This document shows, in pieces, positions 23,203 through 35,878 of a stretch of 64,000 nt of DNA. The stretch's first letter is position 1; the number at the start of each line of letters is the position of its first letter. Below the pieces are notes generated by a model. It did no database searches. It was not told the origin of the DNA and was given only the letters and a program-made list of their open reading frames with translations. Position numbers and translations under genes: made by a program. This DNA comes from Epiperipatus broadwayi (lineage: Eukaryota; Onychophora; Udeonychophora; Euonychophora; Peripatidae), in NCBI GenBank assembly GCA_028023455.1, contig JAQFVV010000018.1:10746771-10810770 (forward strand), in the 5' to 3' direction.

Positions 23203-26200
23203 CAGCAATGGAAGTTTATTGCAAAAATATAGTTATATAAATGAAATTTTCAATAATCATCATATTAATTAGAGCTATCATTAAATTTTAGTACAGCTAT
23301 AACTTTTCACAATAAAGTATTATTAAGACAACATCATAACATGCCAGTAAGAGACTTTGGACTAGAATATGATAGATTTGGGCATATTTAAATTTATGAA
23401 TTGCCTTGTATCTTTTTTTTCTATTGAGTTTAGAATGATCATATATAAAGTAAACCATGAAGTAAGAATGTGTTATAAAAGCTGCCAGTTAACCACAGCA
23501 ATGAATTCACATGTTATGAATTTAGTCTGATTGAAAAATATTGCAAGATATATTTAGTGTACATTTAATGACATGTAGATGTTTGGAATAAAAATATTCT
23601 TTTTCAGAAAGTTAATAATATATATAAAGGCTCTGTCAATAATATTGTATCTAAACCAATGTCTACATGGTTATATGTATGAAAATAATTCTATTAAATT
23701 TATGTATCATTAATAAGTGAGCAAAAACTTCTTTGGCAGTCAACAATAATTTATTTATTGTCTATTAGCTTCAAATTCATAATATGAGTTTGTCAGATCT
23801 ATTGTCATTGTATTATCAATTAAAAGTAGTATAAATTTTTAAAACATCAGCTATAGCATTTATATATGCTCTTCATGATATTTAAGATAGTAAATAAAAA
23901 ATCATATATTTAGTTAGATCATATGATGTTTAAGGATGCAACTGGCAGGATAAACACAACAGCTCCATTCAATTGATTAAAGTGAGATTTTTTTATTCAC
24001 TCATCTTAAAATCAATGTATAAACTTTAGTTCCATGCCTCTTCTCTATTACTGTGTTGCACTGCTTATAACAGCATCTGAGCCAGTAATAAGGATAAAGG
24101 ATTATAGTAGAAATCATTTGTTTTTGCTTCTTAGATAATTCATAATGACAGATACTTTAGAATTAAAATTGAAGTGCAAATTGAAAAAAAAAGATGTTAG
24201 AATTTAGATGTATCTTACTTTAATTTCCAATTACTTTTTTCCTAACATTAAATTTATCTTAATTAAAATTGAAGGCCATTTCTCTTTTCCTTTAACTTTT
24301 TTTTTTGTGAATTGAATCACAAGTCTCCTATCAGCATAATGTATAAGCTTTAGATTACACAATATACATAATATTTTGTATAATTAATTTTATTTTACTA
24401 TTTTAAAAAATCATAAATTATAATTTAATAGCTTATAAAAATAAAAGTATGTAGGAACTAGTAGGAAAGTTTTATACATTTTATTTAATTTTGTATTCAT
24501 TATTCTGCAATATTTTAACATTATTTAAAAATTTTATATTGATGTTAATAATTGAATTTTTGACAAAACTTCTATAATAAATAAACAAATGAAATTATAT
24601 TATATATACATACAAATTTCAAGCAACTAATCAGATGATAGTCTTTTGATCTTCTTCCTGTGAAATGTTTCTCATACATTATATAAGAAATATAAAGAGC
24701 TCAAATTTATCTTACTCACTGATTTTACACCAGTAATAAAATACTTAACATTTGACAAAGTTCTGTAGAAATTGAAGGTCAATTTATTGTATATATAACA
24801 AAATGTTTAAAACTCTTTCTTGTCTTGATGAATAATATAATAAACACAAACATTTGCATAAAACTATGAAGAGAATGCAAAATTCACAATGTTTCTCAAG
24901 AAGAGTTTACAATTAATAACAGAGTGCTAATACAGACTAATTTTTTTAACAGAGTATTTAAAAATATTATGGCATAAATTCTGTGTGATAAAGCATTTTT
25001 GTATACTATACTCAATACTGTTCTATCTAGGGATTATAATCCCAATTTAATGCAGTATTATTTTCCCATTAATGTTGACATTATAATTATTTCCTATTTC
25101 TTATAACTTTATTTATATAGTACCACTTACTGCCTGAAAATTAAATTAAATAGTTATTCATTAAATTAGTTGAGTGTTTGAAACTAGAGAAAATAAAAAC
25201 TGAACAGAAAATTATACATCAAGTTTTTAGAAAATTGATTGCTTAAAAATGGAAATAGTGATAAAATATAACAGTAAAAAGTGCAATGTCTAAACAAACT
25301 TTTATAAAAACATAAGATTAATTGTGGTCCATTAAAATTAAAATTAACAACAGCCCTGTCAAATGTTTTTTGATAAGTGTAACTGTGAAAGAAGTAGATG
25401 TTTTGATTAAGAAAAGTAAAAATATTGGTGTTTTTTGACATATGGACTTAAAAGAAAATGGAAAAGATAAGTAATAAAAATAAGGCTACTTTGTTAAAGT
25501 ATTGAAGGGTAAATGAAAAAAATATTTATCATAGAAACAATAATGCTTAAAATAAATTATTGCTTGGAAGTAAATAACTGTGACGAATATACTGGGAAAT
25601 TCTGTGAATGGCAATAGTGATAGATATAAAAAAAGAATGTTGGCTACTTAAAATAAGAGACTAATTAATAGTATTGGAAAAGTAACGGATATAAGTATTT
25701 GACAGATTGATGTGCAGTATCTGATGCTTTTAGGAGATTAATAATGATAACAATTAAATTGTTAGTTTTAAAGAAGAATATAAACATTACCATAGATAAT
25801 TAAGCTTAGAATATCATATGATATTTAGTTTTGGCATAAAAATAAATCTACAATGCATGCATACTTTACTCATATCTAATAGCAACTAATTCAACCTTGA
25901 AGAAAATCTGTCAAGTTTTAGAATATATATATATTTTTACATCTATTTTACCAAAATATAATCAATATTTACTATAGATATTAAATCTCAATAGTTCTAA
26001 TTTTGTTCTATATATATAGTATATGTGTATAAATAATACAAATGATTTAATATGTTGCTGTTCTAAATATAGAGTACTGATTAAATTGTGTTCAGGTAAT
26101 AAAAAGCCATTGAATAAAACTACTTTCAGTAAAATTATATTATTGCTTGCTATAAATATTCTATTGTCAGATTATCTCAATCTATTTTTAGTAAGAAAAT

Positions 26201-28798
26201 TTACCATATATGTTTACATAGATAAAAATCTAATCATTTTTGACAAATTCACAAATAATGCTGTTAGAATATATGCATGGAACAATCAAACCTGAAAATG
26301 TTACTAAGATAATTCACAATCCAGATTTCCAAAGAATCTTTTTAATACACGTGTAAATAAGATCCCCTTTTTTATATTAATCCAATCTAATTGTCAGATA
26401 AAAAATGATCACTATTATCCTACCTCCAATTTTTTATATAGCAATAATTCAACAATTGCTACTTTAAAATGGCTAAAACTTTAACAGTGACATTTATTTT
26501 TATATTAATCAAGTCAGTTTATAGATTTAAATATTAACTCAAATGAAATCCTAATGATTTTTGACAAAGATCACAAATACTTTTACAGTTTCTCAAATAT
26601 ATAATGTTGATAATATAATATTCATGAATTACCTTAGAAATATTTACAGACCTAATTGTTCATGAGAATATATTACAATATCAGCATTATATATTTGAAA
26701 AGCTGTAAAATTACTTGTGAGCTTGTCAAAAATCAGAATTTCACCTGAGTTAGGATTTGAAACTAAAAGCTGTCTTGATTAGAATAAAAATGACCACTAA
26801 TACTAAGTTTCAGCCATTGCAATGTATCAATTAAGTGATTTATTGCTACATTGCTATATAAGAAATTAATATTCAAATAAAAAAGATCATTTTTTATCTG
26901 ATAAATAGGATGACCCTAGAAAAGATAGACATTATGTGTAAGCATATTTAGGTGATTTTTGGGAGGTCTGGCCTGGAAATGATTTGGACATGATTGTTCA
27001 ATGAATATGATATGTATGTATGTGAAGTAATAAAGGAAAAGTCAGTGAATGTGTGTATATATATAAATAAATATTGAATTTTTATACGTATATTACATAT
27101 CTATGATAAAATATACCATTAACTTTTTTTGCACTTTTTAAAGCAACTTTTATTTTATTTTAATTTTCTGTTTCACCATTAGATATCTATAAATATTTTA
27201 CATTTTATTATATTACATTTTATAATGTCATTATCAGCCATAATACATTTTAATTTTTTTTAACTACTATTATATATTTAAAATGATCATAATTGTAAAT
27301 AAATATATTTTCCAACATACAAACAAAATAAATTTCAAAATTTAAACCCTATATAATAAAACCATATAATAATATTTAATACCTACATATTTAAAGTCAT
27401 ATTATTTAACTGTCTCTGCTATAACTACTAATAATTTCCACATTTATATAAAATAATATGTATAACATTAATATATTTTTGAATAACTAATTTTATTTTT
27501 CTAAAAAATTAAAAATTAAAAAATTGTAAATAAAATTAAATTATTTTAAGATATATGTAGAAAGCAAATAAATACAATTTATTGATTCTTTTATCTCCCT
27601 CTTTTCATCTTTTTGAGCCTTCCATTTTAATACAAAAGTTGTTTGATTAAAGATTAAATTTTCATTAATTAAAATGTTTTAATTCTTTATATATTAATCA
27701 CACATTATTAACTTTTGAGTTTATCTTTCTTAAATTTAGATTTTTTTTGTTAAATAAATAATTTATTTATTTATTTATTTTTCTTGTCTTTTTATTGTTT
27801 TCTTTATAAAACATTTTAATATTTTTATTTCCAAACATATATCTAATTTCTTTCTTTAATATAAATATATAGTAATGATCTTTTTACCACATCTTGTTTT
27901 GAATTTCTTGTTTTTCCAATGTATATATATATTATTAATATTTTATAAATAAAATATTATCCAGGTTCATCTGTATATAACTTATTGAAAATATTTTATA
28001 CATTCCATTTATTATATATATTTGTAATGTATTAATTATTTAATAAATCTATCAAAAAAATTATTAAATATTTCCATTTCTATTATTTTTGCTTGTTTTT
28101 GTTTAATTTTTTGATAATGTTATTAATTTGTTTGTTGTATTTAATTTTATTTGTAATATTTAATAACACTAACAGAATTTTTTTTTTAAAAAAAGATCAA
28201 TAATAACAAAATTAGTTAATAAAAAATGAAATTTAATAACTTTATTACATTTTAAATACATTACAAAAAACAGCTGTGAAAATATAGTAAATGGGATATA
28301 TAAAATAATATGTAAAAAATATAAAAAGAAAATAATAATACATATTGGGGTAACAAGAAATTCAATAGAATCAAGTGTTAAATAACAGATACAATAAAAA
28401 ATCACAATTACATATTTATATTAAAAAATTCAACATATATTTGAAAATAAGAGTATTAAAATAATAAAACAGATATTAAAAAGGAAAGAAAAATAAAAAA
28501 AAATATTATTTGTTAAAAAAATAATCAACCCTAAATTTAATAAAACCAAAGGTCAAAAATTAATAATTTATGATTAATACATTAAAAAATGTAAAAATAT
28601 TATTAATTAAAAAGTAAAAATTAATGTACCAATTTTATATTAAATATAAATACTTAAAATAAGCCAAAAGGGGGAACTAAAATTGATGTGCTTTCTACAT
28701 ATAATACATTGCCAAGGCATAAACATAATAATAATATTTTAAAATAATGTATATTTATTTACAGTTTTGTTTAATTGTTTACTTACTCTCCATACAGT
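23203..28798. other. Intron 1 sequence with no supported feature
   Basis: About 5.6 kb of AT-rich intronic sequence. It includes an extreme AT tract at 27121-28640 with (TTTA)n near 27755-27780. Open frames at 25184-25441 and 26023-26295 are low complexity and show no domain. Confidence 0.4.
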
Positions 28799-28958
28799 AG
28801 CACCAGTGCAAACCAGAGTAATCAGTGGATGCAAGAAGGTTTTTTCTCCTCACTGATAAAAGCCAAAAGCTGGAAACTAGTCTGGGAATATTGGATGAAT
28901 AGGCACTAGGTAGAGATTTTATGCACAAATCTTCCTGCATCCAATCTCTGACTTGCAC
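28799..28958 (+). repeat. Hairpin copy of the hammerhead family
   Basis: About 40 bp arms are reverse complements: GTGCAAACCAGAGTAATCAG at 28807 pairs with the CTCTGACTTGCAC end near 28950, via GGATGCAAGAAGG and CTTCCTGCATCC. The loop carries a hammerhead-like core. The body matches the ~400 bp family (TATTGGATGAATAGGCACTAG). Confidence 0.6.
28846..28887 (+). ncRNA. Hammerhead-like core in hairpin copy
   Basis: CTGATAA (28853-28859, G8 mutated to A), AAGCCAAAAGCTG with a 3 bp AGC/GCT stem II, GAAAC (28873-28877) and TAGTC with predicted cleavage after 28882. CTCA before the core pairs with TGGG after it. The mutated G8 is an essential base, so this copy should be inactive. Confidence 0.45.
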
Positions 28959-28959
28959 A

Positions 28960-29810
28960 GGTACACAATTATGGATATTATATTTATACCTTTAAATAAA
29001 AATTTGGAGGATCCATAAATGAATTAATTCAATCATTATTTATAAAAATAGTGATTGAATTAATTAATTTATGAAATTTCCCTGCTTTTATTTCAAATTA
29101 AATATAATAACCAAAATTATGGTTGAATAAAAAAAATATTTTTTGATTTTTAAGTCATCAAACTAAATAAAAGCATTTTTTATAAAATATTTTTATATGT
29201 ATTATTTTTTAGTTTTTAGTATTCAGATATTTTGAAAGGACTTTTTATAACTTATTCAAATTGAAAAACTGAAAATGTATATCCAGTATTTGAAATGAAA
29301 TTTATACATGTTAAAAATTTTTTAAAAGATTGTATTTATGAAGGCAACATTTTTAAAAATGCAAGTTTTAGTTAAACAAGCAAAAGAAATTAAAATTTTA
29401 TTCTTCATTTCTTTTTCTTTCTATTTTATTAATTGTAAGTGCTTTTTAATTAATTAGTTATGAAATTCAATGAAAGAGTATTTTTAAAAAATATACTGAC
29501 ATTTATTGCACATCACTGCAACCAATATTATTAGAATGGATAACTGAATGGACAACTCAGATATATTGCTTTGTCATAATGTATTGTCATCAATACCTAT
29601 CACATACAAAATTTAAGAAAATCTTCTTGATAGAAGTATGTTAGAGATTGGTTACAAAATTTGATCCATATAAACAAACAAACTGAATTTCTAAGTCAAA
29701 TAAAAATATTTAAAAATAATGCAATTAGTCACTTAAGCCTTCATTAATATTACATACATCAATTTATAATATTTGAAATACAAGTATACTTATATATATA
29801 CTTGGTATCT
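28960..29810. other. Intron 1 sequence, small hairpin only
   Basis: AT-rich sequence. A 20 bp inverted repeat (AATTAATTCAATCATTATTT and its complement) lies at about 29022-29066. Nothing else is recognised. Confidence 0.4.
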
Positions 29811-29900
29811 AGGGGATTTGAATAGAGACTTCCAAGCTCCCTTCAGCAAATCCACTCTATCCCATACAACTGATACACTTGACCACATACACCCCCTATA
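29811..29900 (+). repeat. Half copy of the 35.9 kb foldback MITE
   Basis: GGGGATTTGAATAGAGACTT through CCCATACAACTGATACAC matches one arm of the foldback at 35879-36041. Only a single arm is present, so it is a solo half element. Confidence 0.5.
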
Positions 29901-29923
29901 TTAATTTATAAGATAAAGGGTAA

Positions 29924-31175
29924 TTATAACATAATCAGGCTTGGCCACTTGATGGCATTGTTGGCAGTCAAAAACAATACAATACAATGTTCAGGGCCGC
30001 GTTATTTTTAAATTGAATTGCTGTTTTTTTTTTTGGTTATTAATTTATTGATTGCTATAACTTTTTTTTATTTAAAAAGTTGTTAAACTTTAATTTATAT
30101 AACTTTTTTTTATTTAAAAAGGTGTTTAATTTTAATTTTGGATTTAGTAAACGACAAGCTTTTTTTTATTTTTAAATCACTGTTTTTAGAACTTTTTTTG
30201 CGATGTCTATTTAGCGATGTCTTTACCTTAATTATTGCTTTCTACATAACAAAACAACTGTGTAGGGTTAGGGTTAGGTTTAGGGTTAGTTTTAGGGTTA
30301 ATTTAGGGTTAGTTTTAGGGTTAGTTTTAGGGTTAGTTTAGGGATAGTTTTAGGGTTAGTTTAGGGTTAGTTTTAGGGTTAGTTTTAGGGTTAGTTTTAG
30401 GGTTAGTTTAGGGTTAGTTTTAAGATTAGTTTAGGGTTAGTTTTAGGATTAGTTTAGGGTTAGTTTTAGGGTTAGTGTTCTGTTGTTTGTAATGCTAAAA
30501 TAAAAAATATCAATATCGTAACCGTAGTCGGACAAAAGAAAGAAATTCAAACTTTTTTAAACAACAACAAACACATATAAATGTCTTTTTTACTTATCAA
30601 ACATGTTTATAATATGTGCTTTCTATGAAATTTACAAAAAATCGTGTATATTTTTATTGGACAGCAGAAATACTTGGCTTCTGTTTTCGGCAACTGTGGA
30701 AAAAGTTACGATCGCCAGACATTTTATGAACTATGTGGTATTTCACGTGAAAACGAGATTTCACATGCGAACTCAGCTGAATTCCTTTGATGTACTCTTG
30801 GAAAGCTTTTATACATTACACCTTCTCTAAATAAGGGTGTGGCCATTTGGAAAATTACTATAAAGTCAGGTTTCTTAAATTCATTACAAATACAAAGATT
30901 GTGTAATGTATATTGTAAAAATTTGACTAATAAAAATATACACAAATATATATCAAACTGTACACGAAAGATAAGTGTGTGGATTCACAATAACTGTTGC
31001 GAAGCAGAAATAGGCTGTATTATTTCTACGTTATGTCATCATCAATGGCCTTCTAATGGCTAAGACAAACATTAGATGTTTTCTATAGCCGTAATGAAGG
31101 CCTTGTAAACGGCATTTGTTAGGTGTTTTGGTGAGCCAGAACACCATCAAGTGGCCAAGCCCGATTAGGTTATAA
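29924..31175. mobile_element. TIR element enclosing telomere-like array
   Basis: The ends are inverted repeats of about 40 bp: TTATAACATAATCAGGCTTG at 29924 against the complement of CAAGCCCGATTAGGTTATAA ending 31175, both continuing through GGCCACTTGATGG. The interior has a telomere-like array and two modest frames (30603-30830 and 30839-31063) with no recognised domain. No clear target site duplication is seen beyond TA-rich ends. Superfamily not assigned. Confidence 0.6.
30263..30475 (+). repeat. Degenerate TTAGGG-derived tandem array
   Basis: About 213 bp built of 11-12 bp units of the form TTAGGGTTAGTT, i.e. two telomere hexamers with the second decayed. It opens with two perfect TTAGGG hexamers. 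It sits inside a TIR element and far from any chromosome end signal, so it is interstitial. Confidence 0.85.
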
Positions 31176-31605
31176 GTACCAGAAAAAGTATTAAATTACA
31201 AGTAATAATAAGAGATAGTAATGTAATTTAATTTTAAGAAATAGTTATGTTTAAATGTATAATTTTTATCCTTTATTTTTTTGATTTGTTTTTTATTAAA
31301 AAAAAATGTAAGGTTAGATATTTATTTTGTTTGTATGCTGAAAAATATATTTAATTACAATTACAATCATTTTAAATTAAAATTATTATAGTTGATACTA
31401 ATATATATGAAATGTAATATAATAAAATAGAAAATATTTACAGATTACTAATGCAACCTACAATTCATTTGAAATAGAAAATTTAAAAAAAAATTATAAA
31501 AAAGAGTGATATATTTTAGTATATGAAAATGAGCAATTAAGAGAAATGAAGATATATATAATATAATTTGATGTCTGTATTTCTTCAAAGCAATATATAT
31601 AATAA
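31176..31605. other. Intron 1 sequence, nothing recognised
   Basis: AT-rich sequence between two inverted-repeat elements. No feature is supported. Confidence 0.4.
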
Positions 31606-31922
31606 CATAATTGAATATTTATAAATACAGTAATCAGATATATGTAAAGTATAACTTTAAAAATTTTATCCACTTAGGAGCGTTTTTTTCAACTAGTCTT
31701 TGTCAACTAACACTTTGAAAGGCTAAGCTTCTCACAATTCTGTGATCTTAACGTTTGCTGCCTACCTGTTAATTAAATCATGTTTGTATTTATATATTAG
31801 CATAGCTTCCTTTATTTTCCTCAAAGACTACAAGGATAGTCGAAAGCATTTCTAAGTGGATAAAATTTTTAAAGTTATGCTTTGCATATATCTGATTACA
31901 TATTTATAAATATTCAATTATA
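31606..31922. repeat. Inverted-repeat element with Penelope-end-like hairpins
   Basis: About 100 bp arms face each other, matching through TTTAAAAATTTTATCCACTTAG (left, reading in) and its complement on the right. Near 31822-31850 the plus strand reads CTCAAA, GACTA, loop, TAGTC, GAAAG, resembling a decayed hammerhead-type end (CTGANGA, stem, GAAA). The left arm carries a similar decayed copy on the minus strand. Confidence 0.5.
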
Positions 31923-32429
31923 TATATATATATATTAATAATATGGAATAAAAAAGTAACAATGTGACTTAAATAAGCAATAATTGAATGAGTGAGAATA
32001 TAGTCAGTAATGGGCAAAAAATCAGACCAGATATAAATAGTAAGCAAATATATAAATGATAAACACGACTTTACCAGCAGTCATCATAACAATCAATAGT
32101 CAATCTTTATGACTGGATTTAAAAAATATAATGTAAAATCATAGTCTAATTATCATTAAGCAAATGTTCAAACTCTGGCCATAATATTAAAAAAAAAATC
32201 ACCAATATTTTGACTGCATGCATATACACAAATGGTAAAATAATTATAACTATAATAATAAACATATCAAAATTGCTGGGATCATTATTCAATGCTTATT
32301 ATCATCCATGTTCAAAGCTATCTGATACCATGAGTGTACTGGCCATAAATTAAATAGCAATTAACATAAAACATGTAAATATTAATTCTTATTAAGTGCA
32401 ATGTCAGCACGTAATACTTAAATAAGGCT

Positions 32430-32617
32430 ATAACCTTAGTACATGCATCTTGAGTGCTTAATTTATTACAAGAGAGACTCTACAAATCTAAATGCAAGAT
32501 TTGACTTTAGATTTGCTGATATATTTAGAAAAATAGGTTGAAGATAAGAGTGGCTGCTCTTATCTTTATAAAGTCAAATCTTGCATTTAGATTCAAGGCA
32601 TATGTACTAAGGTTATA
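32430..32617. repeat. 188 bp palindromic MITE
   Basis: Terminal TATAACCTTAGTACATGC faces GTACTAAGGTTATA. Inner arms AATCTAAATGCAAGATTTGAC and its complement match exactly. A small central hairpin GATAAGAG/CTCTTATC sits at 32542-32566. The structure is that of a non-autonomous DNA transposon. Confidence 0.7.
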
Positions 32618-33814
32618 AAATGTGTAAGTGGGTGGATTTTAAAGATTTATTAATCTTAGTTCTATCTAAACAATTTTATCTTTTAATTGTGAGATCTTTT
32701 CTGCTTGTGTACCATAACTAATTTGAAAGGAGTAGCTTACATTTCAAACATATGTTCTGCTAGCAAAAAATACTAATGAATTCTACCTGAAATTATTTTT
32801 TTAATATCTGTTATGCAAAATTAAGCTGTTAATTATACATTTGTTTGCACTTATTTATATACTTCAAAGTGTGAGTTTGTTTATATATATAGTAATTAAT
32901 TTTTATTACCTCTTTTAACTACAATCTCTTGAAATGGCAAAAAAAATGATATTAAATTTTAGAATAGTTATTGTGATTCAACAATCACTTATCAGTCAAA
33001 ATATTCAAGAGAAAACTAATTTCTATATATATGAGATAATTTTATTATTAAATAGAAATGGTTTTTAAAACTTATTATCCACATAATTATTTAAACCCAG
33101 TAAATTTAATGAGTTTACAGAAATCAATCGAATCATTAAGGCAAAATCAAAAAGGTTCAAATATTAAGAGAATATTTGAATATTAATGTGCTTGTGTGTG
33201 TGAGTGTATAAATATACATACATGTAGAAATTTAACAAAGTTGATAAATAGATGACAATATTTTTACATCAATCCAATATAAAATCTTTCTCTCTTTATT
33301 TAATAATCATTAAGAACATAGTACAAAAGTATCTATTATAAAATATCAGTTTCATAATCTAGTAAAAGAAAATGTTGATCCTATCTTAGTTTAATGGAGC
33401 CACATTGTTGATATCCGAAACATTTGTATTTTTACATTTCAAAATGAACAAAACTTATGAAAGATAACTGCTAAAATCAATTGTGGTCAGAAATCAATCT
33501 GTACTTAGAGAAATTTACCAATATTAAAAATTTAATGGAAAAAAAAGAATAAAACTATTGCATATCTAATCTTTACTGAAGTTAAGACCCATCTAAACAC
33601 TCCATTGTTTACCAATAAGATTAATTATATGCTCTAATTGCAGTTTCAAAGTCATTGTTTATTTGTATGAATGCTATAACATGAAAGTATCAAAATTATG
33701 AACATAAGCTTTAGACAATGTATATGCAAAAGAATATTATTTGCACTGTTGTTAAACATTACTTTTGGTAATCACAAAAATAAAAATAAAATAGTAGCAA
33801 ACTTTCCATATATT
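32618..33814. other. Intron 1 sequence, nothing recognised
   Basis: AT-rich sequence without exon or repeat structure that I can support. Confidence 0.4.
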
Positions 33815-33899
33815 AGCATTATTCAGTGCAAGACTTAGTAATCAATGGATGCAAAAAGATTTGTGCATAAAATCCTATCTAGTGCCTACTCATACAATG

Positions 33900-33945
33900 T
33901 CCCTAGACTAATTTCTAGCTCATGGCTTTTATCAGTGAAGAGCTT
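33900..33945 (-). ncRNA. Hammerhead-like core, minus-strand unit of locus 2
   Basis: Minus strand reads CTCTTCA, CTGATAA (33935-33929), AAGCCATGAGCTA, GAAAT, TAGTC. Stem II AGC/GCT is kept. G8 is mutated to A. Confidence 0.45.
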
Positions 33946-34125
33946 TAAATCTAACAACACTGCATTTAGATATTAAGAACTAATGCAACCCTCCAGCAGC
34001 TATTTGTTACATATTTAGTTAATTATAAAGTTACGAGTGCAAGATAAAAGCACAATTATGTTTTCAATCCAAGCTCATTCACTTGCAGTCATATTGATCT
34101 GAATCCAGTGCTCTCATATTCAAGA

Positions 34126-34166
34126 ATCCTCATAATGAAAGTCACAAGCTAGAAACTTGTCTGTGG
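34126..34166 (+). ncRNA. Hammerhead-like core, first plus unit of locus 2
   Basis: The 5' half is damaged (CTCATAATGA in place of CTCACTGATGA). Stem II AAGT/GCTA, GAAAC (34152-34156) and TTGTC with a predicted site after 34161 are kept. Confidence 0.4.
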
Positions 34167-34531
34167 ATATTGGATGAGTAGGCACTAGATGAGGATTTTA
34201 TACACACATCCATTAATTACAAAGGCTTGCATTGAGTAGCACTAATCTATGGATAGTTTACTGTTGTTTTAACAGCTTGTGTAAGCATATAAAATGGTGA
34301 TCATATGATGTTTTAGTGGGTTTATACCTGTTGATGTCTGTCATTTTTAAAAGACTAAAATATCAAAATATATAGATACAGAACTGGGTTCAGATGTATA
34401 TGACTATACAAATAAATGAGCTTGGATTGAAAATATTGTTTTCATCTTGGACTAATATCTTTATAGTTGATAAAATAGGCAAAGGTGGCTACTGGAGGGT
34501 TGTATTAGATCCTAAGTTCTCAGACTCAAAA

Positions 34532-34574
34532 CTTCTCACTGATAAAAGTCACACACTAGAAAATTGTCTGAGGA
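34532..34574 (+). ncRNA. Hammerhead-like core, second plus unit of locus 2
   Basis: CTGATAA (34539-34545), stem II AGT/ACT, GAAAA (34559-34563), TTGTC with a predicted site after 34568. The 6 bases before the core (TTCTCA) pair with TGAGGA after the site. Compared with other copies the C-G pair of stem II is replaced by U-A and stem I is re-paired, a compensatory pattern. G8 is mutated. Confidence 0.45.
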
Positions 34575-34745
34575 TATTGGATGAGTAGGCAATAGATAGG
34601 GATTTTATGCACAAACTTTCTTGCATCCATTGATTATTAAAGCTAGCATTGAATGGAATTAATGTATGGGGAATTTGCTATTGTTTTAACAGCTTGTGTA
34701 AGCATTGGAAATGGTGATCATGTAATGTTTTAGGGTTTTAAGAAT

Positions 34746-35877
34746 AAATCTACAAACCAGATGAGTCTTCTGTGAATTATTAAAAATAGTGGTAAAGGTA
34801 TTGAGATTTGAATAGTCAGTGATCATGATATATTTTCATCCAATAATTACTGTGCACGTATATATTATGTCTATAAATTAAAAATGCTTTGGAAGGCCAG
34901 ATTTATTCTATATTATAAACATTTGTTTCAAAATAGCACTTTCATCTTCTAATGATAATGCTTTAATTACTATTGACCACATAATCAAACATTATATAGA
35001 GAAATAGAAAAATAACATCATCTCTTAATCAGATTTTTTTTAAAAATATAAATAACTTGCCTGAAGATATTGTTCAAATATATGATTTCATTATTATTTC
35101 TTGATTCAAGTGTTTTGTTATTTTCTTCCAGTTCAGTGTTCACAGACATACACATGTGTGCACACACACGTACACATATACTGAAACCATAAAAAAGGCA
35201 GCTGCGATCTCAGTAGCAATAATGTGGAGAAAGCTGGTTGGGCTGTTGCAATCTCGGTTGAGACATGATGCAATCGATAATGCAAAAAAAATCCGATCAG
35301 CAACTCACTAATCTGATATGCAATTTGCTATGCATACCAGTTTTTACATATTTCCACATAAGATAAAATCATTCTATACTTTGACAATAGATTCACATTC
35401 AATAAAATAATAAATAAATTTCTCAGAGTTATTCAATAATATATATATATTCTTAGTCTTATTCTAGTTTATTGTGTGTGTATATATATATATATTCTGA
35501 TTTATTAATAAATATCTTTGCAAATATATTGTTTCTTACTATAACAACTAATTAAGAATAACTCAATTTTTTTTTAAAAAAACTAAGGCTAGAAAACTTA
35601 AGTACAAAGTTGATTAATGATTTATCTCAGGATTTTATAAAGTAAGAAAATAAATGCATGGATATAAATATGTTTATGCATTTTAGGATACTCATCTTAC
35701 CCAACACTTTTATATTTTAGATAGTATTAATAAAATAATGATGTTTTTAATCCAAATAAATTTTATGTGTAATCTAATATCTCAAATATGACCTTTTTTA
35801 TATCGTGAATATGCAATGGCGATGTTTTTTTAGTAACAATAAAAGGTAAAATTAAAAAATAACAATTCCTTTATTAC
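34746..35877. other. Intron 1 sequence, short microsatellites only
   Basis: Contains CA/TG-rich patches (35140-35180) and (TA)n at 35441-35500. A less AT-rich patch at 35190-35300 shows no motif. No exon is seen. Confidence 0.4.
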
Positions 35878-35878
35878 A

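Larger units (their letters stand above)
33815..34745 (+). repeat. Retrozyme-like cluster, ~400 bp units (locus 2)
   Basis: Contains one unit on the minus strand (33815-34080) and then two plus-strand copies. The marker GGATGAGTAGGCA occurs at 34172 and 34579 (spacing 407 bp, matching ~401 bp at locus 1). Sequences such as TTAACAGCTTGTGTAAGCAT, GTGATCAT and GGAGGGTTGTATTAGATCCT are shared between copies and with locus 1. A hammerhead-like core precedes each marker block. The 64-codon frame at 34394-34588 spans the unit junction and is fortuitous. Confidence 0.65.

Noticed and set aside
30138-30341. Arg/Val/Leu-rich frame as a protein
   Set aside because: It is a translation of the telomere-like array.
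30263-30475. Chromosome end or true telomere
   Set aside because: The hexamers are degenerate, the array is 213 bp, lies inside a TIR element, and ordinary intronic sequence continues on both sides.
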